A stretch of 64,000 nt of DNA, taken from Arenicola marina. Taxonomy: Eukaryota > Annelida > Polychaeta > Arenicolidae. The stretch is taken from NCBI GenBank assembly GCA_964019135.1, contig OZ025255.1:26451708-26515707 (forward strand), given 5' to 3'. A program made the translations under genes and the position numbers. The notes under the pieces were generated by a model. The model was not told where the DNA came from and did no database searches. It saw nothing but the letters and a program-made list of their open reading frames with translations. Shown piece by piece: positions 1 through 9,443 of this stretch. Position 1 is the first letter of the stretch, and each line of letters begins with the position of its first letter.

Positions 1-220
1 ATAGATATATGCATTTTTTGACATTAGAACAACTATTTCTACCAAACAATCTGAAATTAGTTATCCCCAGAGAAAACTATAACACGAGTTTAGAATTGTG
101 TAAATTGAATTGCTTTAAACTCGCTCGTCCCCCGCACACACGCGCGCGCTAACAGCATGTTCTTACAAACAAAAGGTGGCAAGCGACCGAAACAATTTGC
201 ATGATCTTTGCCGGTTTTCT

Positions 221-458
221 AGAGCCTTATTCATAATCGCCACCTAGACAGCGCTAAGTGGAACTTTTGTCGGGCGATTATCGGGTTCACAATACATAAG
301 TAGTCGCCCAAGAAGAGGATTTTCTGAATTAAGAAAGGGCTAAAATGATGTTGAAGAGGATTTGTTAATCATAAGCACCACCACAACGAGCTGGTGAGGC
401 TAAGATGAAAATGCACTTTTCGTGCGTAAGTTACGAGGGGATTATGAATACGGCCCCT
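221..458. mobile_element. MITE-like inverted-repeat element
   Basis: The left end reads GAGCCTTATTCATAATCGCC. The reverse complement of the right end reads GGGGCCGTATTCATAATCCC, so the two ends match over about 20 bp with one indel. The element is about 238 bp and non-coding. I see no clear target duplication, so the superfamily is unassigned. Confidence 0.45.
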
Positions 459-662
459 GAACCGGATACCAAGGAAACAGAACAAGACAGACCCCAACAT
501 CGGTCCTAAAATGGACACTCGCTAAATCGAATTAATTTCTACCGTTTAAAGACTGGTTTACCTTTCGGAAAAAATCCTCAAGAATCCACTGGTGCCCTTG
601 AGTGCAACGAAACTATAACCCATTGGGTCTCTGAAGCATGTCCCATATATGATACATCCCAA

Positions 663-694
663 CTAACAGATCTGCTTTCTGCCTTCCTCCCTAG
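663..694 (+). promoter_or_regulatory. branch point and acceptor of ZF1
   Basis: A CTAAC branch-point match at 663-667 is followed by a pyrimidine-rich tract and CTAG at 691-694. The layout matches the acceptors of ZF2-ZF4. Confidence 0.6.
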
Positions 695-1003
695 GGTATG
701 CCGCCTTCCATATGGCTTGGTGGAACCAGCGAGCCAGGGATGTGTGGGGTGTGCGGCAAAGGGTTTGCCAGCTCCTCCGGCTTGTACGACCACATGCGAC
801 AGCACGCCGGGATCTTCCGCTACACGTGCGACGTATGCGGTCAAGGCTTCATGATGAAGAGCCACTTCGATGGCCACATGAACCGGCACAATAACATAAA
901 ACCGTATCCGTGTTTCTGGTGCGCCAAGGGCTTCTTCTCGAAGCCAAATTTACGTGGTCATGAGCTCTCGTGTCGGATGAAGCCAACTGGAAACGATCGC
1001 TGA
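695..1003 (+). CDS. ZF1: alternative terminal zinc-finger exon
   Basis: The exon has 102 codons plus TGA and starts GGT ATG CCG CCT directly after CTAG. Finger 1 (residues 17-37) is C2H2 with helix SSSGLYD. Finger 2 (45-65) is C2H2 with helix MKSHFDG. Finger 3 (73-93) ends HELSC, so it is C2HC rather than C2H2. The predicted role is sequence-specific DNA binding as the C-terminus of a nuclear protein. It groups with ZF2-5 and ZF7, whose finger 2 is almost unchanged. The in-frame ATG at codon 2 is shared with ZF2-5, but I take the acceptor, not the ATG, as the start. Confidence 0.85.
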   Translation, partial: GMPPSIWLGGTSEPGMCGVCGKGFASSSGLYDHMRQHAGIFRYTCDVCGQGFMMKSHFDGHMNRHNNIKPYPCFWCAKGFFSKPNLRGHELSCRMKPTGNDR

Positions 1004-1680
1004 GATGACTGGCTGCCTGCCTGCGGCCTGGGAGGGCGTCGTAGCAGGGCAAGTGCCCCGGTCACTGGTACGATCATCACATCCACGTCCTATTGCAAGC
1101 CGCGACTGCGAGTCAAATACAGCTAAGCTGACGCAGGACGTTTGTCATAGGAAGATCCAGTTTTATGTTGTATGTTATGGCGCAGGCGGCTTTACCGGAT
1201 ATACCGGCAATGTACGACCTGGTGCTGTTCGGAAAATGTCTCGAATATTTGACATTGCTAAGCGGTGAAGGAAAGATCGGGGGGGAGCACGGAGTTGGAG
1301 AGGTGGAAGGGGGCTACAAGAAGCACTTTCGTCTGGGAGACCATTGGGTATGGCCATTTATTGCGGTCATTCTCAGAACGGTTTCATGCGGCTTGTCGCC
1401 CCACTGTGCTTGTGTCGTCTTCGGTTCTTGCGGTCGAATTGGTGCTCCGGCTTGACAGTGGGATTAGCGGTTTGGGATCAATTGAATGCCCTGTTGTGCC
1501 AAATGGTTGGTGTTATGCTAACTGGATGAGCAGTGTCAATTAAAGTCGCGGCCTTGCCCATGGCGTGGTCCCGTCTTTCCCCAAGCCACACAAATTCACC
1601 GTCATATGGGTTAAGAATGATACAAGATTGATCTGTGATGCACTCCTTGGCTAACGGAACTGTTCTGCCTTTTTCCCCAG
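1004..1680 (+). other. spacer between ZF1 and ZF2
   Basis: Non-coding. No canonical AATAAA follows the ZF1 stop, so its polyadenylation site is unclear. The stretch ends in the ZF2 branch point and acceptor. Confidence 0.4.
1647..1680 (+). promoter_or_regulatory. branch point and acceptor of ZF2
   Basis: TTGGCTAACGGAACTGTTCT is followed by a T/C tract and CCCCAG. The CTAAC branch-point match (1651-1655) lies about 26 nt before the junction. The first 22 nt are identical in the ZF3 acceptor at 2280. Confidence 0.7.
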
Positions 1681-1989
1681 GGTATGCCGTCGGCGCCTTG
1701 GCTTGGGGGAATCTGCCAGGCAAAGATCTGTAGGGTTTGCGGCAGGGAGTTCGCCAGCACAAGCGGATTTTCCGAACACATGCGGCAGCACGCTGGGAGC
1801 TTCCGCTACAACTGTGACGTATGCGGTCAAGGTCTCATGAATAAAGCTCACTTCGATGGCCACATGAACCGCCACAGAAACGTCAAGCCATATGAGTGTT
1901 CCTTGTGCTCGAAGGCCTTCTTCTCGAAGCCTAATTTACGTGGCCATGAGGTGATGTGTCGCATGAAGCGGACTGCCGAATACAGCTAA
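1681..1989 (+). CDS. ZF2: alternative terminal zinc-finger exon
   Basis: The exon has 102 codons plus TAA and starts GGT ATG CCG after CCCCAG. It has three fingers at about residues 17-37, 45-65 and 73-93. Finger 1 has helix STSGFSE. Finger 2 keeps HFDGHMNRH, but its usual core Phe is Leu (GQGLMNK). Finger 3 is KPNLRG and closes HEVMC (C2HC). It is closest to ZF1, ZF3 and ZF4. DNA binding is inferred from the family. Confidence 0.85.
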   Translation, partial: GMPSAPWLGGICQAKICRVCGREFASTSGFSEHMRQHAGSFRYNCDVCGQGLMNKAHFDGHMNRHRNVKPYECSLCSKAFFSKPNLRGHEVMCRMKRTAEYS

Positions 1990-2279
1990 ACATTGCGTCT
2001 GGTTGAGAGGGGAATTTCGTCATCCTGGTGGTCTGGCTGGTTTACACCATAGCGGCGAGTGTTTTTGAAATCGGCGAATGATAGACAACGTTGATGACCT
2101 AAAGTATCCGATACTTTCAATGACAGATACCTTTGTTCTGGAGGAAGCGACTCCTGTTTTTCCGTCCGTGGAAATCTGTTTGCATAGCGTTTGCCGGGAA
2201 TGTGCTGCTGTCCTTCCTGAGCCTCAAGTTACCAAATGAACGCCGCCTGAACGCCTTACACCGCAGTGTGATGCTTCCC

Positions 2280-2313
2280 TTGGCTAACGGAACTGTTCTG
2301 CTTTCTTCCCCAG
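2280..2313 (+). promoter_or_regulatory. branch point and acceptor of ZF3
   Basis: The same TTGGCTAACGG...TGTTCTG block as before ZF2 is followed by CTTTCTTCCCCAG. The CTAAC match is at 2284-2288. Confidence 0.7.
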
Positions 2314-2619
2314 AGCATGCCGCCGGGGCCTTGCCTGTCGGGAGCCGCCAAGCCTGGCATCTGTGGGCTGTGTGGCAAGAGCTTCACCAGCGCCAGCGGT
2401 TTTTACCAACACATGCGGCAACATGCTGGGATATTCCGCTACACATGTGACATATGCGGTCTGGGGTGCATGATGAAAAGCCACTTCGATGGCCACATGA
2501 ACCGCCATAGAAACATAAAACCCTACCCGTGTCCGTGGTGCGCGAAGGGCTTTTTCTCGAAACCCAATTTACGTGGCCATGAGTCGGCGTGTCGCAAGAA
2601 GTTTGCCAAGAATCCATGA
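2314..2619 (+). CDS. ZF3: alternative terminal zinc-finger exon
   Basis: The exon has 101 codons plus TGA and starts AGC ATG CCG CCG after CCCCAG. Finger 1 has helix SASGFYQ. Finger 2 (CDICGLGCMMKSHFDGH) has Cys in place of the structural Phe, which may weaken its fold. Finger 3 is KPNLRGHESAC, again C2HC. It is separated from ZF2 by only 324 bp and from ZF4 by 342 bp, consistent with local tandem duplication. Confidence 0.85.
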   Translation, partial: SMPPGPCLSGAAKPGICGLCGKSFTSASGFYQHMRQHAGIFRYTCDICGLGCMMKSHFDGHMNRHRNIKPYPCPWCAKGFFSKPNLRGHESACRKKFAKNP

Positions 2620-2961
2620 GAGCCTCGTCCGGCTGTCTCCACCTGGCACGCCCGCCGTGTTCGGAGAACATCTATGACTGGGCAACTGGAGTTTCTATGT
2701 ATTCCAGATAATTGTGTCTGGGCGGGCAGTCGTCCTGAAAATTTGCAAGACATATATTTACATTTCTTCTCATGGATGGATTTTATCAAGGGATGGCACC
2801 GTTCAGAAGGAAAAACCCTCAACTTAGAAATATTAGTTTTGGCCTTTGCCGGGATTGGGGTGGCGTCTTCCCCGTCTTCGCCACCACTCCACCATGTGAA
2901 CCTAGCAGTACAGCAATGTTTGTATCTTTGGCTAACAAGATTGTTCTGCCTTCTCCCCTAG
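2620..2961 (+). other. spacer between ZF3 and ZF4
   Basis: Non-coding. It ends in a branch-point block TTGGCTAACAAGATTGTTCT (2928-2947), a diverged copy of the ZF2/ZF3 block, then the CCCCTAG acceptor at 2961. Confidence 0.5.
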
Positions 2962-3261
2962 GGTATGCCGCCGGCGCCGTGGCCTATGGAACCCACCAAG
3001 ACAAAGATATGTGGGGTGTGCGGCAAGGGGTTCGCTAGCTCAAGCGGATTTTACGAACACATGCGGCAGCACGCTGGGATCTATCGCTACACCTGTGACG
3101 TATGCGGTCAAGGCTTCATGATGAAAAGTCACTTCGATGGCCACATGAACCGCCATAATAACTTAAAGCCGTATGCGTGTCCGTTTTGCCCGAGGACGTT
3201 TAATGCCAAGCCCAATGCTAGGACTCACGAATTGAACTGTCAAAAGAAACATTTGAAGTAG
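2962..3261 (+). CDS. ZF4: alternative terminal zinc-finger exon
   Basis: The exon has 99 codons plus TAG and starts GGT ATG CCG CCG. Finger 1 has helix SSSGFYE and finger 2 MKSHFDG. Finger 3 differs from ZF1-3: FNAKPNARTHELNC, close to finger 3 of ZF7 (FNAKPNALSH). It ends C2HC. The protein stops ten residues after the last Cys. It is a member of the ZF1-5/ZF7 subfamily. Confidence 0.85.
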   Translation, partial: GMPPAPWPMEPTKTKICGVCGKGFASSSGFYEHMRQHAGIYRYTCDVCGQGFMMKSHFDGHMNRHNNLKPYACPFCPRTFNAKPNARTHELNCQKKHLK

Positions 3262-3750
3262 TGTGACGTTGTGTTGTCGATCTCGTCTGTTTGGCCGACG
3301 GCGGAGGTTTATCAACGTCTGTGCGACCATCAGGTATGCGATACCAAGTTGGAGATACTGAGACTATGTTTATTTAACCGTGACAGCGACTCATAGCTGT
3401 CCTATTATTGCGGATTAAATTCAAGATATTGAGACTTGTTCGGGTGTGTCACATTGTCCCCGGCCATATATGAGTTTAGAATCGAAATGGTTCAAGCTGC
3501 TGAATGTTATACGGCGCGTCACGAGTCAAACCATGCAGAGAATTGTACAATTTTGCTGTTTCATCCCTTGATAGAGTTTCTGGTCTCTATCAAGCGCTAT
3601 TTTTTGTTGGTCAGAGGGCACATATCTCGTTTTGATGTACACAGACATCATGTACACACTCATGATGTACACAAGGACACCATTGTATAATGTGTAATAA
3701 TGTTGGGGACATGGGGTGTCCTGGGCGCGCATGGCTGACCTTGAACTGGG
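3262..3750 (+). other. spacer after ZF4
   Basis: Non-coding. A short direct repeat of GATGTACACA-like units is visible at about 3634-3680. There is no canonical polyadenylation signal close to the ZF4 stop. Confidence 0.4.
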
Positions 3751-4354
3751 TGTTCCTTCCTTCTGCAAGCTGAGCAAATCGACTTGTTTGGTCTGCAAGC
3801 TGAGCTAATCGCCCTGTTCCTTCTGCAAGCTGAGCTAATCGACCTGTTCCTTCTGCAAGCTGAGCAAATCGACTTGTTTGGTCTGCAAGCTGAGCAAATC
3901 GCCCTGTTCCTTCTGCAAGCTGAGCTAATCGACCTGTTCCTTCTGCAAGCTGAGCTAATCGACCTGTTCCTTCTACAAGCTGAGCTAATCGACCTGTTCC
4001 TTCTGCAAGCTGAGCTAATCGACCTGTTCCTTCTACAAGCTGAGCTATTGAACCTCTTTGATCTGCAAGCTGAGCTAATCGTCCCGTTCGTCTGCAAGCT
4101 CAGCTAATCGCTCTGTTCCTTCTGCATGCTGAGCTAATCGCCATTCCTTCTGCAAGCTGAGCTATTGAACCTCTTTGATCTGCAAGCTGAGCTAGTCGTC
4201 CCGTTCGGCCTGCAATCTGAGCTAGTCGTCCCGTTCGGTCTGCAAGCTGAGCTAATCGTCCCGTTCGTCTGCAAGCTGAGCTAATCGCCCTGTTCCTTCT
4301 GCATGCTGAGCTAATCGATCCGTTCGTTCCTCCAGCAAGCCTAGCTAATCGACC
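3751..4354 (+). repeat. 30-bp minisatellite made of splice-acceptor-like units
   Basis: About twenty tandem copies of a 30-bp unit, TGAGCTAATCGACCTGTTCC followed by TTCTGCAAGC, lie here. Each unit has a branch-point-like CTAAT, then a pyrimidine tract TGTTCCTTCTG, then CAAG. The last unit grades into the real ZF5 acceptor, which reads CTAATCGACCTGTTCG then TTCTTTCCCAG. The array therefore looks amplified from the functional 3' splice region. Because 30 is a multiple of 3 it stays open in some frames, giving a 10-residue peptide repeat that I do not regard as a gene. Confidence 0.9.
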
Positions 4355-4371
4355 TGTTCGTTCTTTCCCAG
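4341..4371 (+). promoter_or_regulatory. branch point and acceptor of ZF5
   Basis: CTAAT at 4345-4349 is followed by the tract GTTCGTTCTTTCCCAG. It aligns with both the 30-bp repeat unit and the ZF2/ZF3 acceptor blocks (GCTAAC...TGTTCT...CCCAG). Confidence 0.7.
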
Positions 4372-4683
4372 GGTATGATGGCGCCGTCCACGTGGCGTGA
4401 CGTCCTGGGATGCAGCCCCAACACGTGTCATTTGTGCGGACAGGTGTTTACCAGCGACACTGGCTATAATGACCATATGCGGCGGCACGCTGCGCGGTTC
4501 CGCTACACGTGCGACGTGTGCGGACAGGGCTTTATGGTTCGGAGCCACTTCGATGGCCACATGAACCGCCACAACAATGTCCGGCCCTATGTGTGTCCCT
4601 TCTGTGGGAAGACCTTCATCTCCAAGCCCAATTTGCACGGCCACAAGCGGACGTGTAAATTTCAGACGGGAAGCCACCAATAG
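4372..4683 (+). CDS. ZF5: alternative terminal zinc-finger exon
   Basis: The exon has 103 codons plus TAG and starts GGT ATG ATG GCG. Finger 1 (about 19-39) has helix SDTGYND. Finger 2 (about 47-67) has helix VRSHFDG. Finger 3 (about 75-95) has helix SKPNLHG and closes HKRTC. It belongs to the ZF1-5/ZF7 subfamily. It is set apart by the large acceptor-like minisatellite directly upstream. An AATAAA lies 169 nt after the stop. Confidence 0.85.
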   Translation, partial: GMMAPSTWRDVLGCSPNTCHLCGQVFTSDTGYNDHMRRHAARFRYTCDVCGQGFMVRSHFDGHMNRHNNVRPYVCPFCGKTFISKPNLHGHKRTCKFQTGSHQ

Positions 4684-4851
4684 CTGAGCAGTACTGTACT
4701 GTCCACTTCAGGGCGAATTCTGTTAATGATTCCGTACCAGGGTGTGTAAATGAGTGATCGTATCCACTATGTTGTTGCGTATACGATATAGTTTCTCATC
4801 ATTGCAAATTTTACTAACTTGAATTTAAATCTTGCTATTATTGCTATTTTG

Positions 4852-4857
4852 AATAAA
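4852..4857 (+). terminator. polyadenylation signal after ZF5
   Basis: AATAAA lies 169 nt downstream of the ZF5 stop. It could also serve ZF1-4, none of which has a close canonical signal. Confidence 0.45.
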
Positions 4858-6451
4858 CAATTTTAACAACCAATGTAGTTGACGTCGTGTCTGCCAATCC
4901 TAGCTTCATGATTGCGGAAGACCGGAAACGCCGGTGGTTTTAGGCATTTGCCGCCCTGGTGCGTTAAACTTCCATGGAATATGTTCATTAGGGGAAATGA
5001 TATATAAGAATGAAACCCATATATGAGCAATTTTGGTCGAAGAATATACACCATAATAACGATCGACTGTGATGTGGTGATCTGCTATGGTAATTAAGAG
5101 CGTGTAATATGAATCCGGTGTCGGTATTTCATTAGCAAAGTCAAATAATCCATGTGATGTTACATCAGTATAGAGAACCCATCTTCCTTGTTAAAGCCTA
5201 CGAAATCAGTTCCTGTATGTAGTAAAGCATTGGTGTGGGTAATACGTGAGCTATTCTGAATGGCTGTACACTCCAACATGCACGTATTCATCAGAACAAC
5301 CGTATAGGTGTTTGTGCAGCTGTGAGTGATTGTGAAGCCCGAACTATGTTGTCTTTTGTTGGTACATGTATTGGGGGGTATGTTCACCAGGTAAAGTAAT
5401 TTCCAGTTAGTTATTGTCATATCGGTAAACGATCAAGTGTACTTATCTCCCAAAAATGGGTTTTTGGAAGAAATAAATGTTTTTGCAACCACAAGCCGTT
5501 TGTGTTACGGAATTCCTTATCCGTGGTTCTGCCGCCACCGTTTATTAAAATAGAGGCCGCGATCCCGGAGTCGGTAAACCCGCTGCCGATCAACCTTCAA
5601 AGGACACTTCGTATCGCATGGACACGCTATTCCGCGAAATGAGTTTTTGTTTGCAAACAAGACCGTTTGAAAAGTATCTAAACCAGTGACATTTGCTTTA
5701 AGGACCACAATACCATATGTAAAAATTACCTGAAATGTTGGTATGTTTTAGGCCACCTTCGTGCAAAGCGGCAAATTCGTCGTCTTTCGCAGACGGACGG
5801 ATGCCTACCAACGAACAGGAAAGAGCAAATATTATCGGTTGCCACAATCTGAAAAAAAAACCTGCTATACTTGCATATCAATTGCCAGATTTTACCCGAC
5901 GATAACATCAAGACGACAATTTATTCTTCAACTTTGGCTTATTTTCCCCTTTTGATCATGAAATATCTTTTCCTGCCAGTTTTAAAAAAATCAGGTGTTT
6001 ATTTATTTAGTAAAGTCCACTTTACACATGATTGATCAGCATTACTGCGACGCATTATCTGTTTGTTCACTTGAATTTGAAGCTGTTGGGACGGCCCGAT
6101 TACTGCTAGTTGTAATGGGGTCTGCTTCCTATTTAGTCTGCACAGTTTATAGACCCACAATGATGGTTCCAGCAAACTCGGTCAGTTGTCCGTTGGAGGG
6201 TTGATGCGTGGCAGGCTGCTCTCGGGGGCCCCAAGCTAGCCAATCCATGTTGTGTGGACTGGCTCATTCCCGGCGAATCAAGCAAGCTACATCAACGTGC
6301 TGACGTCACGATGACCACCTGGCTTCTTCCTGTGTGTGCGTTGTATTTTAATAGTCCCAAGACTTTGTTGCCAAAGATTCGCCAGCCACTTCAGCACTTT
6401 GACCTTTCTCGGTCGATCTCCTAACACGACTCTTCTCCACTCTCATTGCAG
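4858..6451 (+). other. spacer between ZF5 and ZF6
   Basis: 1.6 kb without a supported exon or clear repeat. It ends with CTAACACGACTC and a T/C-rich tract leading to TTGCAG at 6446-6451, the ZF6 acceptor. Confidence 0.5.
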
Positions 6452-6901
6452 GCCGTCTTCAAAGGTCGCGTGGCGATCTTGCCTTCTGCAGGGCATGCCC
6501 GGGCCGACCCCGCTTCGGGCGCCCCAGCGACCGTCTCTGAAGCCATGCTTGGGGCCATGCAAATGGTTTCCTCTCGTGATTACGGGGGTGACTTTAACGC
6601 TCCCGGGGAGCTCGCCCCTGCCGGGCTCTCACTAGACAGGCCCTACGAGTGTGAGGTGTGCGGCAGGCGGTACACCCACCAGCAGTCTCTGCGCGATCAC
6701 GTCGGTAGCCACCAGGGCGTCTTCCGCTACAACTGCACCGTGTGCCGTAAAGGCTTCTCCGGCACGACCAATTTGGCCAACCACATGCGCCGCCACACGG
6801 GCGAGCGACTCTCCTGCCCGCACTGCTCCAATACCTACCTCAGCATTCTGGGCTTTCGCCGCCATGTCTCCAATTGCAGGATGAAGACCGAGTCGCAATG
6901 A
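6452..6901 (+). CDS. ZF6: alternative terminal zinc-finger exon
   Basis: The exon has 149 codons plus TGA and starts GCC GTC TTC after CATTGCAG. A 66-residue Ala/Gly/Pro-rich linker precedes three fingers: 67-87 (HQQSLRD), 95-115 (GTTNLAN) and 122-142 (SILGFRRHVSNC, C2HC). The second linker is the classic TGER type, as in ZF9-11. It is not close to any other exon in the array. Confidence 0.85.
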   Translation, partial: AVFKGRVAILPSAGHARADPASGAPATVSEAMLGAMQMVSSRDYGGDFNAPGELAPAGLSLDRPYECEVCGRRYTHQQSLRDHVGSHQGVFRYNCTVCRKGFSGTTNLANHMRRHTGERLSCPHCSNTYLSILGFRRHVSNCRMKTESQ

Positions 6902-6920
6902 TAATGAGAGAACACAACAT

Positions 6921-6926
6921 AATAAA
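6921..6926 (+). terminator. polyadenylation signal after ZF6
   Basis: AATAAA lies 20 nt after the ZF6 stop and is followed by a GGTGTGTAG GU-rich stretch. This supports ZF6 being a true terminal exon. Confidence 0.6.
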
Positions 6927-7384
6927 TAGGGCTTAGAGGTGTGTAGAAGGAAACGTCATGCGCAGAACGACAGGTACTTCATAGTCATGCAGTCGAGCTT
7001 GTGGGGGAAAACGCCTCTGGGAGTGACTTGATGTAGAAAGCCTGTGTGTCGTGGTCGGGTGGAAAATGGTGAAACATATTGGCGGATAGGCACACTTTAC
7101 CATAGATATATGGTATGCAAGTTTCTCTGTAACCGAGTCCGTCGGCTTTGGTGGTTTGGGGACATGCTCTGACGAGACCTTTTCTGGTAAGGTATGCTTT
7201 CCTGTTTGACACCTCACAAGGTGCCCGTCCTTGTCCCTGAGGCTCGGTGAGTCGACTTCATAGATGCCCCCCTTTAGTTCTATGTGCATCATCCCACATT
7301 GGGCACGACCGTGACAAGTATAGTTGACGAAAAACACTCCGGACCTCACCTCCCTTAAACCTAGCTTTGCTTTCTACTTCCCAG
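6927..7384 (+). other. spacer between ZF6 and ZF7
   Basis: Non-coding. It ends in CTAGCTTTGCTTTCTACTTC then CCAG, the ZF7 acceptor. Confidence 0.45.
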
Positions 7385-7831
7385 GGTGATGTATTATCTT
7401 GGCCTTCGACATCTTCCGCCGAAATCCGACAACTCAGTAAGCCAAGGAATCCGGCTTCTCACGCTGAGATCCACCAGGCCGTCTCTTCCGGATCCTCCGC
7501 CGGGGTTCCCGGGGATGGCTCCGGGGCCCACGTGTGTCCGCTGTGCGGCCGATATTTCGCCAGCTCTCGGGGTTACGATGACCACATGCGGCAGCACGCT
7601 GGAAACTACCGCTACGTGTGCGGTGTATGTGGCCAGGGTTTCATGAAGACGAGCCACTTCGATGGCCACATGAACCGCCACAGGAACCTGAAACCGTACT
7701 CGTGTTTGCACTGTCACAAGGCGTTCAATGCCAAGCCGAATGCCCTCTCGCACCAGAGGGCATGTTTCGAGAAGCAAAAACAAACGTCTCGGCAAGTTAT
7801 CGAGGGTGGGGGTGACGCTGGTGTTGGCTAA
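7385..7831 (+). CDS. ZF7: alternative terminal zinc-finger exon
   Basis: The exon has 148 codons plus TAA and starts GGT GAT GTA after TTCCCAG. A 50-residue Ser-rich linker precedes fingers at 51-71 (SSRGYDD), 79-99 (KTSHFDG) and 107-127 (AKPNALSHQRAC, C2HC). The fingers belong to the ZF1-5 subfamily, while the linker does not. Some 20 residues, rich in Gln and Gly, follow the last finger. Confidence 0.85.
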   Translation, partial: GDVLSWPSTSSAEIRQLSKPRNPASHAEIHQAVSSGSSAGVPGDGSGAHVCPLCGRYFASSRGYDDHMRQHAGNYRYVCGVCGQGFMKTSHFDGHMNRHRNLKPYSCLHCHKAFNAKPNALSHQRACFEKQKQTSRQVIEGGGDAGVG

Positions 7832-7851
7832 GATTGCTCAGTAGATAGAAG

Positions 7852-7857
7852 AATAAA
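7852..7857 (+). terminator. polyadenylation signal after ZF7
   Basis: AATAAA lies 20 nt after the ZF7 stop and is followed by a long GTTTTGTTTT-type U/GU-rich tract. Confidence 0.65.
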
Positions 7858-9443
7858 GAAGACGTTTTTATCCTTGCGTCATTCAGGTTTTGTTTTGTTT
7901 TTTGTTTTTTTGGAGGGGGGGGGCGGTGATGTTGGGAATATTATGTTGCAAAGAGAAATACATCCAGAACTGAACAAAACGGAACTCGTTTTGTTTTTGT
8001 CACTTTGATGATAACGGGTTAATTATTTTGGGACGTATATTTGCGGTAACCTAGTATTGAAATTATGATATCTAAACCTGTAATTCAAAATGTATTTTAA
8101 AGCCAAACATGTGTCAAACTAATGTCCTAGTAGTGCGTAGCCTGCACTGTACGGTCGGGCCACGTCAACTCGGGTGAACTGAGGGGCGACAGGCGGATGT
8201 ACGCAAGAATCATCATCATAAAGTGTTTTACCGTCCTCGACAATTGTATAAAAAAAAACACGTCGCACTGTAACCTAATGTTCAGCCTATATTAGGTTTG
8301 AACTTACACTGATCAGCATACCCCGTGAATGTGTGCACATTCTTGTGATCCTGATGATGTGTTTGCTCTGGTCGTCTGATTCTTCTGTATCGTTCCGTGT
8401 AAGACAATAAAACATGATTGTTTTATTTTTGCATCTGGTGTTTTCCTTGCTGCGAGTTACATGCATCACGCATTCCTTTGCGACGGATAATTCCGAGTAG
8501 ATTACGACTTGGGCGAAAAAGACGTCCATATGCATATGTTATCTATGTTAAGAGCTCGTGATTATTGGGGCCTCACTGCAGGCTTCGATTGTCGATCCTA
8601 CTGGGCAGCCTTATCTGGGGATTGCTTCACATTGCATGCTTCTTTCTCCCAGTGCGTCCCTTCGCTCAGTTTAGGTCTTGAGCGCTCAAGGGTGGCTTAA
8701 ACAGATCCCTTAATTATGTTTTCCTCATTACGCTTTGCTAAGAAAGCCAGGCGTCAGATGCGTGCGGTGGATGTTCGCCGCAAAACCCCTTTTGTTTCAT
8801 GGATTCGAAAATGCATTAGAGGTCAACCCCGGAGACCTGACTCCTTTATACATTGACTCCGGCGATATTTTGCCACGATATAACCTTACACGATGAAACT
8901 GTCCTCAAATCATCAACGTCAATTTTGCACATACAAATCCGAGAGGCATGGCTTCATTCCACGATGAAACTTCCCCATCTTGAAGTTCGCAGGTGACGGT
9001 TTGAATTAAAGTAAATGAGGCGATGTTAAACTTAGGACAACCGCCAGGAGTGATCAGAAGGGGCCTGGCTGTTCGGTATGACGGAAAGCGAGCGTGACGG
9101 AAAACGTGTAAATGTAGACTGTGTTTTGCATATTTTGGGGGCGTATCTTGATGCGGTCTTGTCACTGTTCTCACACCCAATCCACACACCCACTTGCGTC
9201 TCGCTCACTGAGCGAATTATCCAGAGCAGCTGCGCAAGACCAAGCAGTACGCCTATGGTATGGACAGCTATCAAAGCTCACTCACCTTCGCTCCGGTAAT
9301 GTGGTGTGCGCTTTATTGATTGCTGTTTGCTCTACACACCGCTATGTGTGTCGCTATAGTGTGGAGGCGGGAGGTGTTGGACGGTTCTGGTTGATGTACT
9401 GATGAACGGCGTGATATATGACTCGGTCTTGATGTCATTGCAG
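7858..9443 (+). other. spacer between ZF7 and ZF8
   Basis: 1.6 kb, AT-rich near its left end, with a G-run at about 7914-7923. I see no exon, RNA gene or mobile element. It ends in CATTGCAG, the ZF8 acceptor. Confidence 0.45.

Larger units (their letters stand above)
1..694. other. non-coding lead-in to the zinc-finger exon array
   Basis: No coding exon is visible here. If the array is spliced from an upstream common part, this is intron. It contains one inverted-repeat element (listed separately) and ends in the acceptor of the first zinc-finger exon. Confidence 0.5.

Noticed and set aside
3784-4107. Open frame with a 10-residue repeat LQAELIDLFL on the + strand
   Set aside because: It arises because the 30-bp acceptor-like unit is a multiple of three. 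It has no other coding signs and is explained by the intronic array.
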